Source: Prevotella sp. ne3005
GTDB lineage: Bacteria > Bacteroidota > Bacteroidia > Bacteroidales > Bacteroidaceae
Direction of reading: 5' to 3'
DNA: 64,000 nucleotides
NCBI RefSeq assembly: GCF_900110085.1
Contig: NZ_FOCK01000009.1
Coordinates: 62,001-126,000, forward strand
The notes beneath the pieces are model-generated. The model was not told the DNA's origin, made no database searches, and worked only from the letters and a program-made list of their open reading frames with translations. Below are positions 44,768 to 53,272 of the stretch, one piece after another. The translations under genes were made by a program, and so were the position numbers. Each line of letters begins with the position of its first letter. The stretch's first letter is position 1.

Positions 44768-45511
44768 ATGATAAAAATAGATATAACAGCAGCCAGTAGG
44801 ATTGGTTGTGTGAGACACCAGAATGAGGACATGATACTTGTGGGAAACCATTTCGTCAGAGATGATGCTTTCTCCACATGGGTAGAACTGACTAATCAAG
44901 ACCGATATATCGTCGCAGTTGCCGATGGTATGGGAGGCCATAATCGAGGTGATATCGCCAGTAGCGATGTCCTGCACAATCTTCAGTTCTATTATAACGA
45001 CCTTCCAACAGGTTATGGCCCTAGTGAGTTTAATGAGATGGTGGTGGAATGGCTCGACGGCATCAACAATATGGTGGCATCAAAGGGACGTGCCGATGAA
45101 CAGTATAAAGGTATGGGTACAACCCTAGTTGGCTTCGCTTTTTATGAGGGGGAGTACTACTCCTTGAACTGTGGTGACAGCCGCCTGTATCGTTTCCGTC
45201 AAGACGATCTGTTTCAGTTGACGACCGACCACTCTCTCAGCAATCTCTTGGGAAGGGAAAAGCACACAAGCATCATTACCAACTGTATAGGAGGTGGATG
45301 TTCCACGTCGTATATTGATATCGTCAGGATGACCTCGGACATCATGGTAGACGATGTGTATCTGTTGTGCAGTGATGGATTGACGGACATGCTGAGTAAT
45401 CAGAAGATTTCCCGTCTTTTGGCGGCAGGTGCTGATGCCAACGCATTGTGCGAGGCTGCGATTGCTGCAGGTGGATTAGACAATGTATCCTGCTGTCTCC
45501 TTAAGTTTTAA
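44768..45511 (+). CDS. PP2C-family Ser/Thr phosphatase
   Basis: A 247-residue protein with the PPM/PP2C metal-binding motifs in order: VRHQNEDM near 17, VADGMGGHNRGDIAS near 52, GDSRLYRF near 138, LLCSDGLTDML near 197 and GGLDNVSCCLL at the end. It should reverse phosphorylation by the kinase in the same operon. No membrane segment is present. It follows the FHA gene by 4 bases. Confidence 0.92.
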   Translation: MIKIDITAASRIGCVRHQNEDMILVGNHFVRDDAFSTWVELTNQDRYIVAVADGMGGHNRGDIASSDVLHNLQFYYNDLPTGYGPSEFNEMVVEWLDGINNMVASKGRADEQYKGMGTTLVGFAFYEGEYYSLNCGDSRLYRFRQDDLFQLTTDHSLSNLLGREKHTSIITNCIGGGCSTSYIDIVRMTSDIMVDDVYLLCSDGLTDMLSNQKISRLLAAGADANALCEAAIAAGGLDNVSCCLLKF

Positions 45512-45526
45512 AATACCGATAGAACA

Positions 45527-46444
45527 ATGCCACTTAGATTACCAGACAGACTTCCAGCGATTGATATCCTGAAGCACGAGAATATCTTCGTTATGGATAA
45601 TTCTCGGGCTACCACACAGGACATCCGCCCGCTGCGGATAGTCATACTGAATCTGATGCCACTGAAGATTACAACGGAGACCGACCTGGTCCGTCTCCTC
45701 TCCAATACACCGCTTCAGTTGGAAATCAGTTTTATGAAACTGAAGAGTCATACGCCCAAGAATACGCCGATAGAGCACATGATGATGTTCTATCGTGACT
45801 TTGAGTCGATGCGCAAAGAGAAGTTCGACGGTATGATCATTACAGGTGCTCCTGTGGAACAGCTTGAGTTCGAGGATGTAAGCTACTGGGACGAGATTAC
45901 TGATATCTTTTCCTGGGCTCGCACTCATGTCACCAGTACCCTGTATATCTGCTGGGCAGCTCAGGCCGGCCTGTATTATCATTATGGTGTACCTAAATAC
46001 CCGTTGGCAAAGAAGATGTTCGGTATCTTCCCGCAAACTCCCATTGACACGCCACTGCCGATCTTCCGTGGCTTCGATGATGTGTTTATGATGCCTCACA
46101 GCAGGCATACAGAAATCCATCGTGAGGACATCCTGGCTAATCCGGAACTGACATTGATTGCTGAATCACCCGATTGTGGGGTCAGCATGGTGATGGCGCG
46201 GAATGGCCGTGAGTTCTTTATCACGGGTCATTTGGAGTATGCGCCCAACACGCTTGATAATGAATATAAGCGCGACCGGGATATTCGTGATGATGTGGAT
46301 CTGCCGAAGAACTATTATCGGGATGACAATCCCGACAATCCGCCTGTCGTTACCTGGCGTGCTCACGCCAATCTGCTCTATGCCAATTGGATTAACTATT
46401 ACGTTTATCAGGAAACGCCATATAATATCGACGACATTAAATAA
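45527..46444 (+). CDS. metA: Homoserine O-acyltransferase (MetA type), predicted acetyl-CoA-using
   Basis: A 305-residue enzyme of methionine synthesis that acylates homoserine. The catalytic cysteine is C142 in ICWAAQAG; histidine and glutamate follow in GHLEY. Residue 111, in TGAPVEQLEF, is glutamate. In studied MetA enzymes, Gly at this position goes with succinyl-CoA and Glu with acetyl-CoA, so acetyl-CoA is predicted although the family is often labelled succinyltransferase. It begins 15 bases after the phosphatase gene and may share its transcript. Confidence 0.93.
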   Translation: MPLRLPDRLPAIDILKHENIFVMDNSRATTQDIRPLRIVILNLMPLKITTETDLVRLLSNTPLQLEISFMKLKSHTPKNTPIEHMMMFYRDFESMRKEKFDGMIITGAPVEQLEFEDVSYWDEITDIFSWARTHVTSTLYICWAAQAGLYYHYGVPKYPLAKKMFGIFPQTPIDTPLPIFRGFDDVFMMPHSRHTEIHREDILANPELTLIAESPDCGVSMVMARNGREFFITGHLEYAPNTLDNEYKRDRDIRDDVDLPKNYYRDDNPDNPPVVTWRAHANLLYANWINYYVYQETPYNIDDIK

Positions 46445-46453
46445 CTGCATATA

Positions 46454-48274
46454 TTGACTCCTCTAGAACTGTTGGCTCCGGCTAAGAATTTAGCGTGTGG
46501 CATCGCGGCTATCGACCACGGTGCCGATGCTGTCTATATTGGGGCGCCCCATTTCGGTGCCCGTGCTGCTGCTGGCAATAGTCTTGAGGATATTCGTCAG
46601 TTGTGTGCCTATGCCCATCCTTTTGGTGCCAAGGTATATGTGACGGTCAATACCATCCTTTACGAGGAAGAACTGGACGATGTGAAACAGATGCTCAGCG
46701 ATTTGGCTGAAGCAGGTGTTGATGCCATTCTTGTTCAGGACATGGCTGTGTTGAGCCTTTGTCCTAAAGGAATGACTCTTCATGCTTCCACTCAGACCGA
46801 CAACCGTACGCAGGAGAAAGTGCAGTGGCTCAAGAGTCTAGGATTCTCCCGTGCAGTTCTGGCCCGTGAGTTGTCTGTTGAAGAGATTGCCGGCATTCAT
46901 CAAGCCGTACCCGACATGCCGTTAGAGGTGTTTGTGCATGGTGCCTTATGTGTCAGTTATTCTGGTATCTGCTATGCTTCGCAGTATTGTTTCCGTCGGA
47001 GTGCCAACCGTGGAGAGTGTGCCCAGTTTTGTCGTATGCGCTTCTCTTTGGAAGATGCCGACGGCAAGGAGATTGAGCATGAACGCTATCTGCTCTCTCT
47101 AAGAGATATGAACCAGAGCGACAACCTGCTGGCCTTGGCCGAGGCCGGGGCTACTTCCTTTAAGATCGAAGGCCGTTTGAAGGATCTCTCTTATGTGAAG
47201 AATGTGACAGCAGCCTACAGCGAGCGCCTGAACGAGATTATCCGACAGCATCCTGACAAGTATTGTCGTGCCTCGTTGGGGCATTCCACTTATACCTTCC
47301 AGCCCGATTTGAGAAAGACATTCAACCGTGGGTATACAACCTATTTTGCCCACGGCCGTCAACCGAATATTGCTTCCTTTGATACGCCGAAGGCCGTAGG
47401 TGAGTTTGTGGGCACTGTGAAGGAGATTCGTCACGACTCTTTTAACGTGGCGGGAACGGCAAGTTTTGCCAACGGCGACGGACTATGCTTCCTCAATAAA
47501 GAGCACCAGTTCGAGGGCCTTCGTGCCAATCGCGTGGCCGGAAATCGCATCTGGCCTTTCCGTATGCCTCAGGGCTTGCGCCCAGGCATGGCTTTATACC
47601 GAAACAACGACCAGGAGATGGAACGAGTACTCTCCAAGACGAGTGCTGTACGTAAGATTCCTGTTTGTCTGTCGCTTCAGGCTGTTGACGGCGGCTTTGA
47701 ACTTTCCGCCAGTATAAACCCGTTGCCGTCGGTTAGTTGTTATTTCCCATTAGAGCATCAACAGGCACAGAAACGGCCTCATGAGAATATCATCCGACAA
47801 CTTACAAAGCTTGGTGATACTGTCTATGAGTGTAAAGATGTCCATCTGCCAGACAACTTCTGTTTCTTTATCCCAAACAGCATCCTCTCTGAGATGCGCC
47901 GGGCTTTGGTGGATCAGCTCCAGAAAATGAAAACCCCTTCAAATGAGCCGACCCCATCTCGTGGACTCCCTGCAAAGGCTCCTGCATATCCATATCCTTA
48001 CCTCTATAATATCTCAAACCACCTCTCCCGTGATTTCTATGCCGTTGATGATCTGACGGCTTTTGAATTGAAGGGTGGGGAAGGCCCGCTGATGCAGTGT
48101 CGTCATTGCATCCGCTACAGTCTGGGCTATTGTGTAAAGCGTGGTGGCAGGCGCCCGGAATGGCGCGAACCCCTTTCTCTCGTATTAGGCGATGGTCGCC
48201 GTTTTCGCCTTGAGTTTGATTGTGCCCAATGCCAAATGAACGTTTATGCGGCCTGCGGCCAGAATGATAAATGA
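46454..48274 (+). CDS. U32 peptidase-family protein (RlhA/TrhP-like)
   Basis: A 606-residue protein with the U32 barrel (LELLAPAKNLACGIAAIDHG) and the family cysteine motif (CYASQYCFRRSANRGECAQFC). Members hydroxylate 23S rRNA (RlhA) or tRNA uridine (TrhP), using an iron-sulphur cluster and prephenate. The C-terminal half with CRHCIRYSLGYC and the final CAQCQMNVY add four cysteines. The length and extra domain fit RlhA-like members. The start is TTG at 46454, as no ATG occurs after the in-frame stop of metA. It overlaps the next gene by four bases. Confidence 0.85.
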   Translation: MTPLELLAPAKNLACGIAAIDHGADAVYIGAPHFGARAAAGNSLEDIRQLCAYAHPFGAKVYVTVNTILYEEELDDVKQMLSDLAEAGVDAILVQDMAVLSLCPKGMTLHASTQTDNRTQEKVQWLKSLGFSRAVLARELSVEEIAGIHQAVPDMPLEVFVHGALCVSYSGICYASQYCFRRSANRGECAQFCRMRFSLEDADGKEIEHERYLLSLRDMNQSDNLLALAEAGATSFKIEGRLKDLSYVKNVTAAYSERLNEIIRQHPDKYCRASLGHSTYTFQPDLRKTFNRGYTTYFAHGRQPNIASFDTPKAVGEFVGTVKEIRHDSFNVAGTASFANGDGLCFLNKEHQFEGLRANRVAGNRIWPFRMPQGLRPGMALYRNNDQEMERVLSKTSAVRKIPVCLSLQAVDGGFELSASINPLPSVSCYFPLEHQQAQKRPHENIIRQLTKLGDTVYECKDVHLPDNFCFFIPNSILSEMRRALVDQLQKMKTPSNEPTPSRGLPAKAPAYPYPYLYNISNHLSRDFYAVDDLTAFELKGGEGPLMQCRHCIRYSLGYCVKRGGRRPEWREPLSLVLGDGRRFRLEFDCAQCQMNVYAACGQNDK

Positions 48275-49269
48275 TGATTGATAAAGAATACAGGCGCGGT
48301 TGGTGCCATAGGCTGAGAAGATGGATGATTGTTTTATCATTCGTCATTTATCATTTGTCATTTACCGTAGCGTGTTACAACAAGGGACCTATTACGCCCG
48401 ATGCCTGGGATCTGACAAAACAGCAGCTCGACTCGATCTCTTTCTATACTACTCATCATTACACGCAGAACTATAATTTCGTGGTGACGGGCGACTCCTT
48501 GGTGGTTGTAGCTCAGCAGCCAGAGGATATGGCAGTGCCCGAGGTGGTATCGATAGAGATAGAGGCGATAGGTAAGGAATGGCAGAAAGACTCTATCACA
48601 CTACGGAAGAACGAACGTATTGTTGTGGCTGACATTAAGACCGTGCCTTCGGATACCATTGACTCTGTCTGGGTGAAGGTGGCACGCGACCAACTGACCT
48701 TTGGCTGGGTACATGAGAATGAACTGTTGGCCAAGGTGTCGCCCGATGACCCCATCAGCCAGTTCATCGATTTCTTCTCCGATACCCATCTGCTCATATT
48801 CCTGGCTTTCTGTGTGGTCATCGTTGCAGCTTATGGCGTGCGCCGTCTGATGAAACTTGGAGCGAAGATTGTGCATTTCAATGACATTCCGTCGTTCTAT
48901 CCCGCCACATTGTGCCTCCTGGTAGCTACCTCGGCCGTCATCTATAGCAGTATTCAGGTGTTCGGCCCCGAGTCGTGGCGCCATTTCTATTACCATCCCT
49001 CGCTCAATCCCTTTGCATTGCCGCTGCATTTAGGCTTGTTTGTCACCTCTGTTTGGGCCATCATCATTGTTGCCATCGCTACGGTCGACGATGTCACCAA
49101 GCATTTGTCCTTGGGTGAGTCTATCCTGTACTTAGGCGGACTGGCTGCCATCTGTGCCGTCGATTATGTCATCTTTAGCATCACCACTTTATATTATATA
49201 GGCTATCCCTTGCTGATAGCCTATTACGTCTTTGCCATCCGTAGGCTCTCCCAGCAAGAAGGCATCTGA
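48271..49269 (+). CDS. Membrane lipoprotein of unknown function
   Basis: A 332-residue protein. A hydrophobic stretch ending in a lipobox (LSFTVAC) would give a lipoprotein. Residues 70-180 look like an SH3-like extracytoplasmic domain, followed by about four to five membrane helices from 190 to 325. The hydrophobic core of the signal (SFVIYHLSF) is encoded by a simple repeat of TCATTTATCATTTG type that is also seen between genes in this genus. Starts at 48271 (coupled to the previous gene) and 48325 (MIVLSF) are both possible. Confidence 0.75.
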   Translation: MMIDKEYRRGWCHRLRRWMIVLSFVIYHLSFTVACYNKGPITPDAWDLTKQQLDSISFYTTHHYTQNYNFVVTGDSLVVVAQQPEDMAVPEVVSIEIEAIGKEWQKDSITLRKNERIVVADIKTVPSDTIDSVWVKVARDQLTFGWVHENELLAKVSPDDPISQFIDFFSDTHLLIFLAFCVVIVAAYGVRRLMKLGAKIVHFNDIPSFYPATLCLLVATSAVIYSSIQVFGPESWRHFYYHPSLNPFALPLHLGLFVTSVWAIIIVAIATVDDVTKHLSLGESILYLGGLAAICAVDYVIFSITTLYYIGYPLLIAYYVFAIRRLSQQEGI

Positions 49270-49702
49270 TACAATCATCTGCTATTTAACGCTATTGAAG
49301 GGGGAACATCATACGCTATTAGGAGTAGGATGTAAAGAAAACATGCCTAAAAAAGTGCCTCTAGGTTTGCTCGAAATAGAGAAACGGGGAGGCACTTTGG
49401 AGGTGTAAATGGGTTATATTACGACTAACTATAGGTTTGAAGTAAGCAAAGCATAGGTTTAGTTACGGTAAAGTATAGGTTTGTGACGTCCAAACCCTAT
49501 CTCTTTTTAGGCCAAACCCTAGGAGTTTTGCATCAAAATAGGGGCTTTCCCGGGCATTTTGAGGGACTTTTTGGTAAAGAATCACAACACAAAAACCGTA
49601 ACCACCACACTGTCAATCACTTACCAAAATGGCTCAAAACTCGCGTAATTACGGCCTCGGAATGGCTTGGGCTCTAAAATGGTCTGGATTTTAAGCCTTT
49701 TG
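49270..49702. other. Gene-free stretch with short repeats
   Basis: No convincing gene is seen. AAAGTGCCTC at 49352 and GAGGCACTTT at 49389 form a ten-pair stem with a 27-base loop. From about 49428 to 49530, ATAGGTTT occurs three times in one orientation, and AAACCCTA twice in the other; two copies form a hairpin around TGACGTC. Confidence 0.6.
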
Positions 49703-50824
49703 TCAGATAATTATCAAGTTGCTCATCACCATGTCGCTGACGAAGAGGCCCTTGCGGGTAAGATTCAGGTGTTGGTTGGGAGATAACTGTAGCAGTCCAC
49801 CGTCGATGGCTTGTTGTGCTTCTCTGAGGCAGTAGTGGCGGTGCTTGTCGGACAGCAAAGTGAGGTCGAGCCCCTCTTTAGTACGCAGGGCAGTGGTAAT
49901 GGCATCGTTATAGCGGGTGTCGTCGTCGAGCAGTTCTTGTTCGAAGCATGGCTGTTCTTTCTCTATCCCCTCCATGTACTGACGGATGTTGCTGACGTTC
50001 CAACGACGGCAACTCTTCCCGTCATACGAGTGGGCGGCGGCACCGAGGCCGATATAGGGCGTCAGGTTCCAGTAGCTGGAGTTATGGCGGGAGCGAAAGC
50101 CTGAGCGGGCGAAGTTCGATATCTCATAATGCTCGTAGCCTGCAGCCTCAAGGCGGTCGATGAGGGTGTAGTACATCTGGCGTTCCAGCTCCTCATCGGG
50201 GAGGGAATCCCTTAATGGCTGATCCTGCGCAACCTGCTGATGGAGTGGGGTGCCTTCCTCAATCATCAGACAGTAGGCCGACAAGTGTTCCACTTCGAGC
50301 GCGAGGGCATTGTCGATATCGGCTTGCCAAGCCTCGATAGTCTCGCCGGGAAAGCCATACATCAGGTCGATGCTGATATTCTGGAAACCGGCCTGACGCA
50401 ATCTGCTGACAGCTTCTCTAGCCTGTTGCGCCGTATGGCGACGGTGCAGAAAGTGAAGTCGCTCATTGCAGAAGGTCTGCACGCCCATCGAGACACGGTT
50501 GACGGGAAGGGCGGTTAATGCCTCGGCAAACTCTGGGGTGACATCGTCGGGATTGCACTCGATGGTGACCTCGGCAGACTTTTCCACCTTATTATATATA
50601 TATAGGGCGTCGAAGAGTTGCTGGAGTTGGGGGATGGTGAGCTGCGATGGTGTGCCTCCACCGAGGTAGATGGTGCCAACAGGTTCTCCGGCGGGGCGAC
50701 AAGAGGCCTCCTGGCAAAGGGCATCGACATAGCGCTGACGGAGCTTCAGGCCCGTCGTAGAATAGAAGCCGCAATAGATGCATCGGCTTGCACAGAATGG
50801 GATATGAATATAGATTCCTGCCAT
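49703..50824 (-). CDS. hemW: HemW-like radical SAM heme chaperone
   Basis: A 373-residue radical SAM protein: MAGIYIHIPFCASRCIYCGF holds the CxxxCxxC cluster site, then YLGGGTPS, MGVQTF and ISIDLMYGFPGET. HemW relatives are often called coproporphyrinogen oxidase but act in heme delivery in studied cases. The frame is open to 50863, but the family start is MAGIYIHIPFC at 50824. It is divergent from the EF-G paralogue gene. Confidence 0.9.
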   Translation of the reverse strand: MAGIYIHIPFCASRCIYCGFYSTTGLKLRQRYVDALCQEASCRPAGEPVGTIYLGGGTPSQLTIPQLQQLFDALYIYNKVEKSAEVTIECNPDDVTPEFAEALTALPVNRVSMGVQTFCNERLHFLHRRHTAQQAREAVSRLRQAGFQNISIDLMYGFPGETIEAWQADIDNALALEVEHLSAYCLMIEEGTPLHQQVAQDQPLRDSLPDEELERQMYYTLIDRLEAAGYEHYEISNFARSGFRSRHNSSYWNLTPYIGLGAAAHSYDGKSCRRWNVSNIRQYMEGIEKEQPCFEQELLDDDTRYNDAITTALRTKEGLDLTLLSDKHRHYCLREAQQAIDGGLLQLSPNQHLNLTRKGLFVSDMVMSNLIII

Positions 50825-50870
50825 AATGAATGCAAAAATACTAATTTTGTTTAATATTTGCAAGAATCTT

Positions 50871-50901
50871 TTGGCTATTTCTCGAAAAATGTCTACCTTA
50901 G
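50871..50901 (+). promoter_or_regulatory. Promoter of the EF-G paralogue gene
   Basis: TTG at 50871, 20 bases, TACCTTAG at 50894-50901, 41 bases before the ATG. Confidence 0.65.
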
Positions 50902-50942
50902 TGCCCGCTTAATAGAAATATTCACCTAAAACCAACAATGAT

Positions 50943-53102
50943 ATGAAAGTATATCAGACAAACGAAATCAAAAACATTGCACTCATTGGCAGTGCGGGTA
51001 GCGGCAAGACTACTCTTGCCGAGTCAATGGTCTACGAAGCTGGCATCATCAAGCGCCGCGGCAGCGTAGAGAGTAAGAACACCATGAGCGACTACTTCCC
51101 TGTGGAACAGGAGTACGGCTATTCGGTGTTCTCAACTGTTTTTCATGTGGAGTGGAATAACAAGAAGCTCAACATCATCGACTGTCCGGGAAGTGACGAC
51201 TTCGTAGGTGGTTCTATCACCGCTATGAACGTGACCGACCAGGCTGTAATCCTTATCAACGGCCAGTATGGTCCTGAGGTGGGTACGATGAATGCTTTCC
51301 GCAACACTGAGAAACTGAAGAAACCCGTTATCTTCCTCGTAAACCAGCTGGATCGCGACAACTGCGACTACGACCAGATTCTTGCTCAGCTGAAGGAAGT
51401 GTATGGTCCGAACTGCGTGCCCGTTCAGTATCCTATCCAGACCGGTGCTGGTTTCAACAGCGTGATCGACGTGCTGCTGATGAAGAAGTACTCTTGGAAG
51501 CCTGAGGGTGGTGCTCCCATCATCGAGGATATCCCTGCCGACCAGTTAGAGAAGGCGAAGGAGTGGAAGGCTGCTCTGGTAGAGGCTGCCGCTGCCGGCG
51601 ACGATACGCTGATGGAGAAGTTCTTCGAGAGCGAGGACCTCAGCGAAGACGAGATGCGTGAGGGTATCCGCAAGGGCTTGGTGACACGTTCTATCTTCCC
51701 CGTATTCTGTGTCTGCGCTGGTCGTGACATGGGTGTACGCCGTCTGATGGAGTTCCTCGGCAACGTGGTTCCCTTCGTCAGCGAGATGCCCGTCATCAAG
51801 AATGCTGCCGGCAAGGATGTGCCTGCCGACGCTTCTGCACCTACATCTCTGTACTTCTTCAAGACGGGTGTTGAACCCCATATCGGTGAAGTATCTTATT
51901 TCAAGGTGATGAGTGGTGTCGTGAAGAGCGGCGACGATCTGACCAATGCCGATCGTGGCTCTAAGGAGCGCATCGGCACACTCTATGCTTGTGCTGGTGC
52001 TAATCGTATTCAGGTTGACGAACTGCGAGCTGGTGATATCGGCTGTACCGTGAAGCTGAAGGATGTAAAGACCGGAAACACCCTGAATGGCAAGGATATT
52101 GATAATAAGTTCGACTTCATCAAATATCCTAACTCTAAGTTCTCTCGTGCCATCAAGGCCGTCAACGAGGCTGAGACCGAGAAGATGATGGCTGCCCTGC
52201 AGAAGATGCGCCAGGAGGATCCTACTTGGGTGGTAGAGCAGTCTAAGGAGTTGCGCCAGATTATCGTTCATGGTCAGGGTGAGTTCCACCTGCGTACCTT
52301 GAAGTGGCGTATGGAGAACAACGAGAAGATCCAGATTGAGTATATCGAGCCGAAGATCCCATATCGTGAGACAATTACGAAGATGGCCCGTGCTGACTAT
52401 CGTCACAAGAAGCAGTCGGGTGGTGCTGGACAGTTCGGTGAGGTACACCTGATTGTAGAGCCATATACCGATGGCATGCCCGATCCCACATCGTTCACAA
52501 TCAACGGCCAGGAGTTCAAGATGAACATCAAGTCTAAGGAAGAGAAGGATCTGGAGTGGGGTGGTAAGCTCGTATTCATCAACTCTGTGGTTGGTGGTGC
52601 TATCGACCTGCGCTTTATGCCTGCTATCCTGAAGGGTATCATGGAGCGCATGGAACAGGGCCCGCTCACAGGATCTTATGCCCGTGACGTCCGCGTCATC
52701 GTCTATGATGGTAAGATGCACCCAGTTGACTCTAACGAGCTCTCGTTCATGCTCGCAGCCCGTAATGCCTTCTCGGCAGCCTTCAAGGAGGCAGGTCCAA
52801 AGGTACTTGAGCCTATCTATGATCTCGAGGTACTGGTTCCCGCTGACTATATGGGTGATGTGATGAGCGACCTCCAGGGACGTCGTGCCATCATCATGGG
52901 TATGGACTCTGAGGCTGGCTATCAGAAGCTTTCAGCCAAGATTCCTCTGAAGGAACTCTCCAGCTATTCTATCGCCTTGAGTTCTCTGACCGGTGGTCGT
53001 GCATCGTTCACAACCAGCTTCTCAAGCTACGAGCTTGTGCCGAACGATATCCAGCAGGCACTGATCAAGCAGCACGAGGAGGAGATGAAGGAAGAAGACT
53101 AA
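50943..53102 (+). CDS. fusA2: EF-G paralogue (EF-G2 type), catalytic His replaced
   Basis: A 719-residue translation factor with the five-domain layout of EF-G. The G domain is altered: Walker A is GSAGSGKTT (usual GHIDAGKTT), and DTPGH is CPGS (Ser84), removing the histidine needed for GTP hydrolysis. The switch I ERGITI is EQEYGY. Domain IV ends with the usual GRRAIIMGMD and the protein closes in a Glu/Lys tail. A Bacteroides thetaiotaomicron EF-G2 of this kind is reported to support translation without GTPase activity and to aid gut colonization. It is not the resistance protein TetQ. Confidence 0.9.
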   Translation: MKVYQTNEIKNIALIGSAGSGKTTLAESMVYEAGIIKRRGSVESKNTMSDYFPVEQEYGYSVFSTVFHVEWNNKKLNIIDCPGSDDFVGGSITAMNVTDQAVILINGQYGPEVGTMNAFRNTEKLKKPVIFLVNQLDRDNCDYDQILAQLKEVYGPNCVPVQYPIQTGAGFNSVIDVLLMKKYSWKPEGGAPIIEDIPADQLEKAKEWKAALVEAAAAGDDTLMEKFFESEDLSEDEMREGIRKGLVTRSIFPVFCVCAGRDMGVRRLMEFLGNVVPFVSEMPVIKNAAGKDVPADASAPTSLYFFKTGVEPHIGEVSYFKVMSGVVKSGDDLTNADRGSKERIGTLYACAGANRIQVDELRAGDIGCTVKLKDVKTGNTLNGKDIDNKFDFIKYPNSKFSRAIKAVNEAETEKMMAALQKMRQEDPTWVVEQSKELRQIIVHGQGEFHLRTLKWRMENNEKIQIEYIEPKIPYRETITKMARADYRHKKQSGGAGQFGEVHLIVEPYTDGMPDPTSFTINGQEFKMNIKSKEEKDLEWGGKLVFINSVVGGAIDLRFMPAILKGIMERMEQGPLTGSYARDVRVIVYDGKMHPVDSNELSFMLAARNAFSAAFKEAGPKVLEPIYDLEVLVPADYMGDVMSDLQGRRAIIMGMDSEAGYQKLSAKIPLKELSSYSIALSSLTGGRASFTTSFSSYELVPNDIQQALIKQHEEEMKEED

Positions 53103-53123
53103 GTCGCTGGTTTATCATATTGG

Positions 53124-53159
53124 AAATCCCTGCCATAGGAATATGGCGGGGATTCTTTG
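53124..53159 (+). terminator. Terminator after the EF-G paralogue gene
   Basis: AATCCCTGCCATA pairs with TATGGCGGGGATT around GGAA (one G-T pair), followed by CTTTG. Confidence 0.75.
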
Positions 53160-53256
53160 TTTAAAATATAACAATTAGTTTTGGATGATAGTGTTAATTT
53201 TACTGAATTAGCCCGAAATAATTAACACTACAAACCGTTCTTTTTAAGAATTGACG

Positions 53257-53264
53257 TATCTTTG
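53257..53264 (+). promoter_or_regulatory. -7 element of the two-component operon
   Basis: TATCTTTG lies 8 bases before the ATG at 53273, so the leader would be very short. Confidence 0.6.
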
Positions 53265-53272
53265 CCCTCGAT

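Noticed and set aside
36873..45511. Type VI or type VII secretion locus
   Set aside because: Kinase, FHA, PP2C and EccA-like ATPase occur in such loci, but no sheath, tube, VgrG, membrane-complex or ESX genes are in the window.
51546..52721. 391-codon minus-strand frame opposite the EF-G paralogue
   Set aside because: Shadow of a strongly codon-biased gene.
50943..53102. Tetracycline-resistance protein TetQ
   Set aside because: TetQ-type proteins keep the normal GTPase motifs; here P-loop and DTPGH are altered in the way of EF-G2 paralogues.
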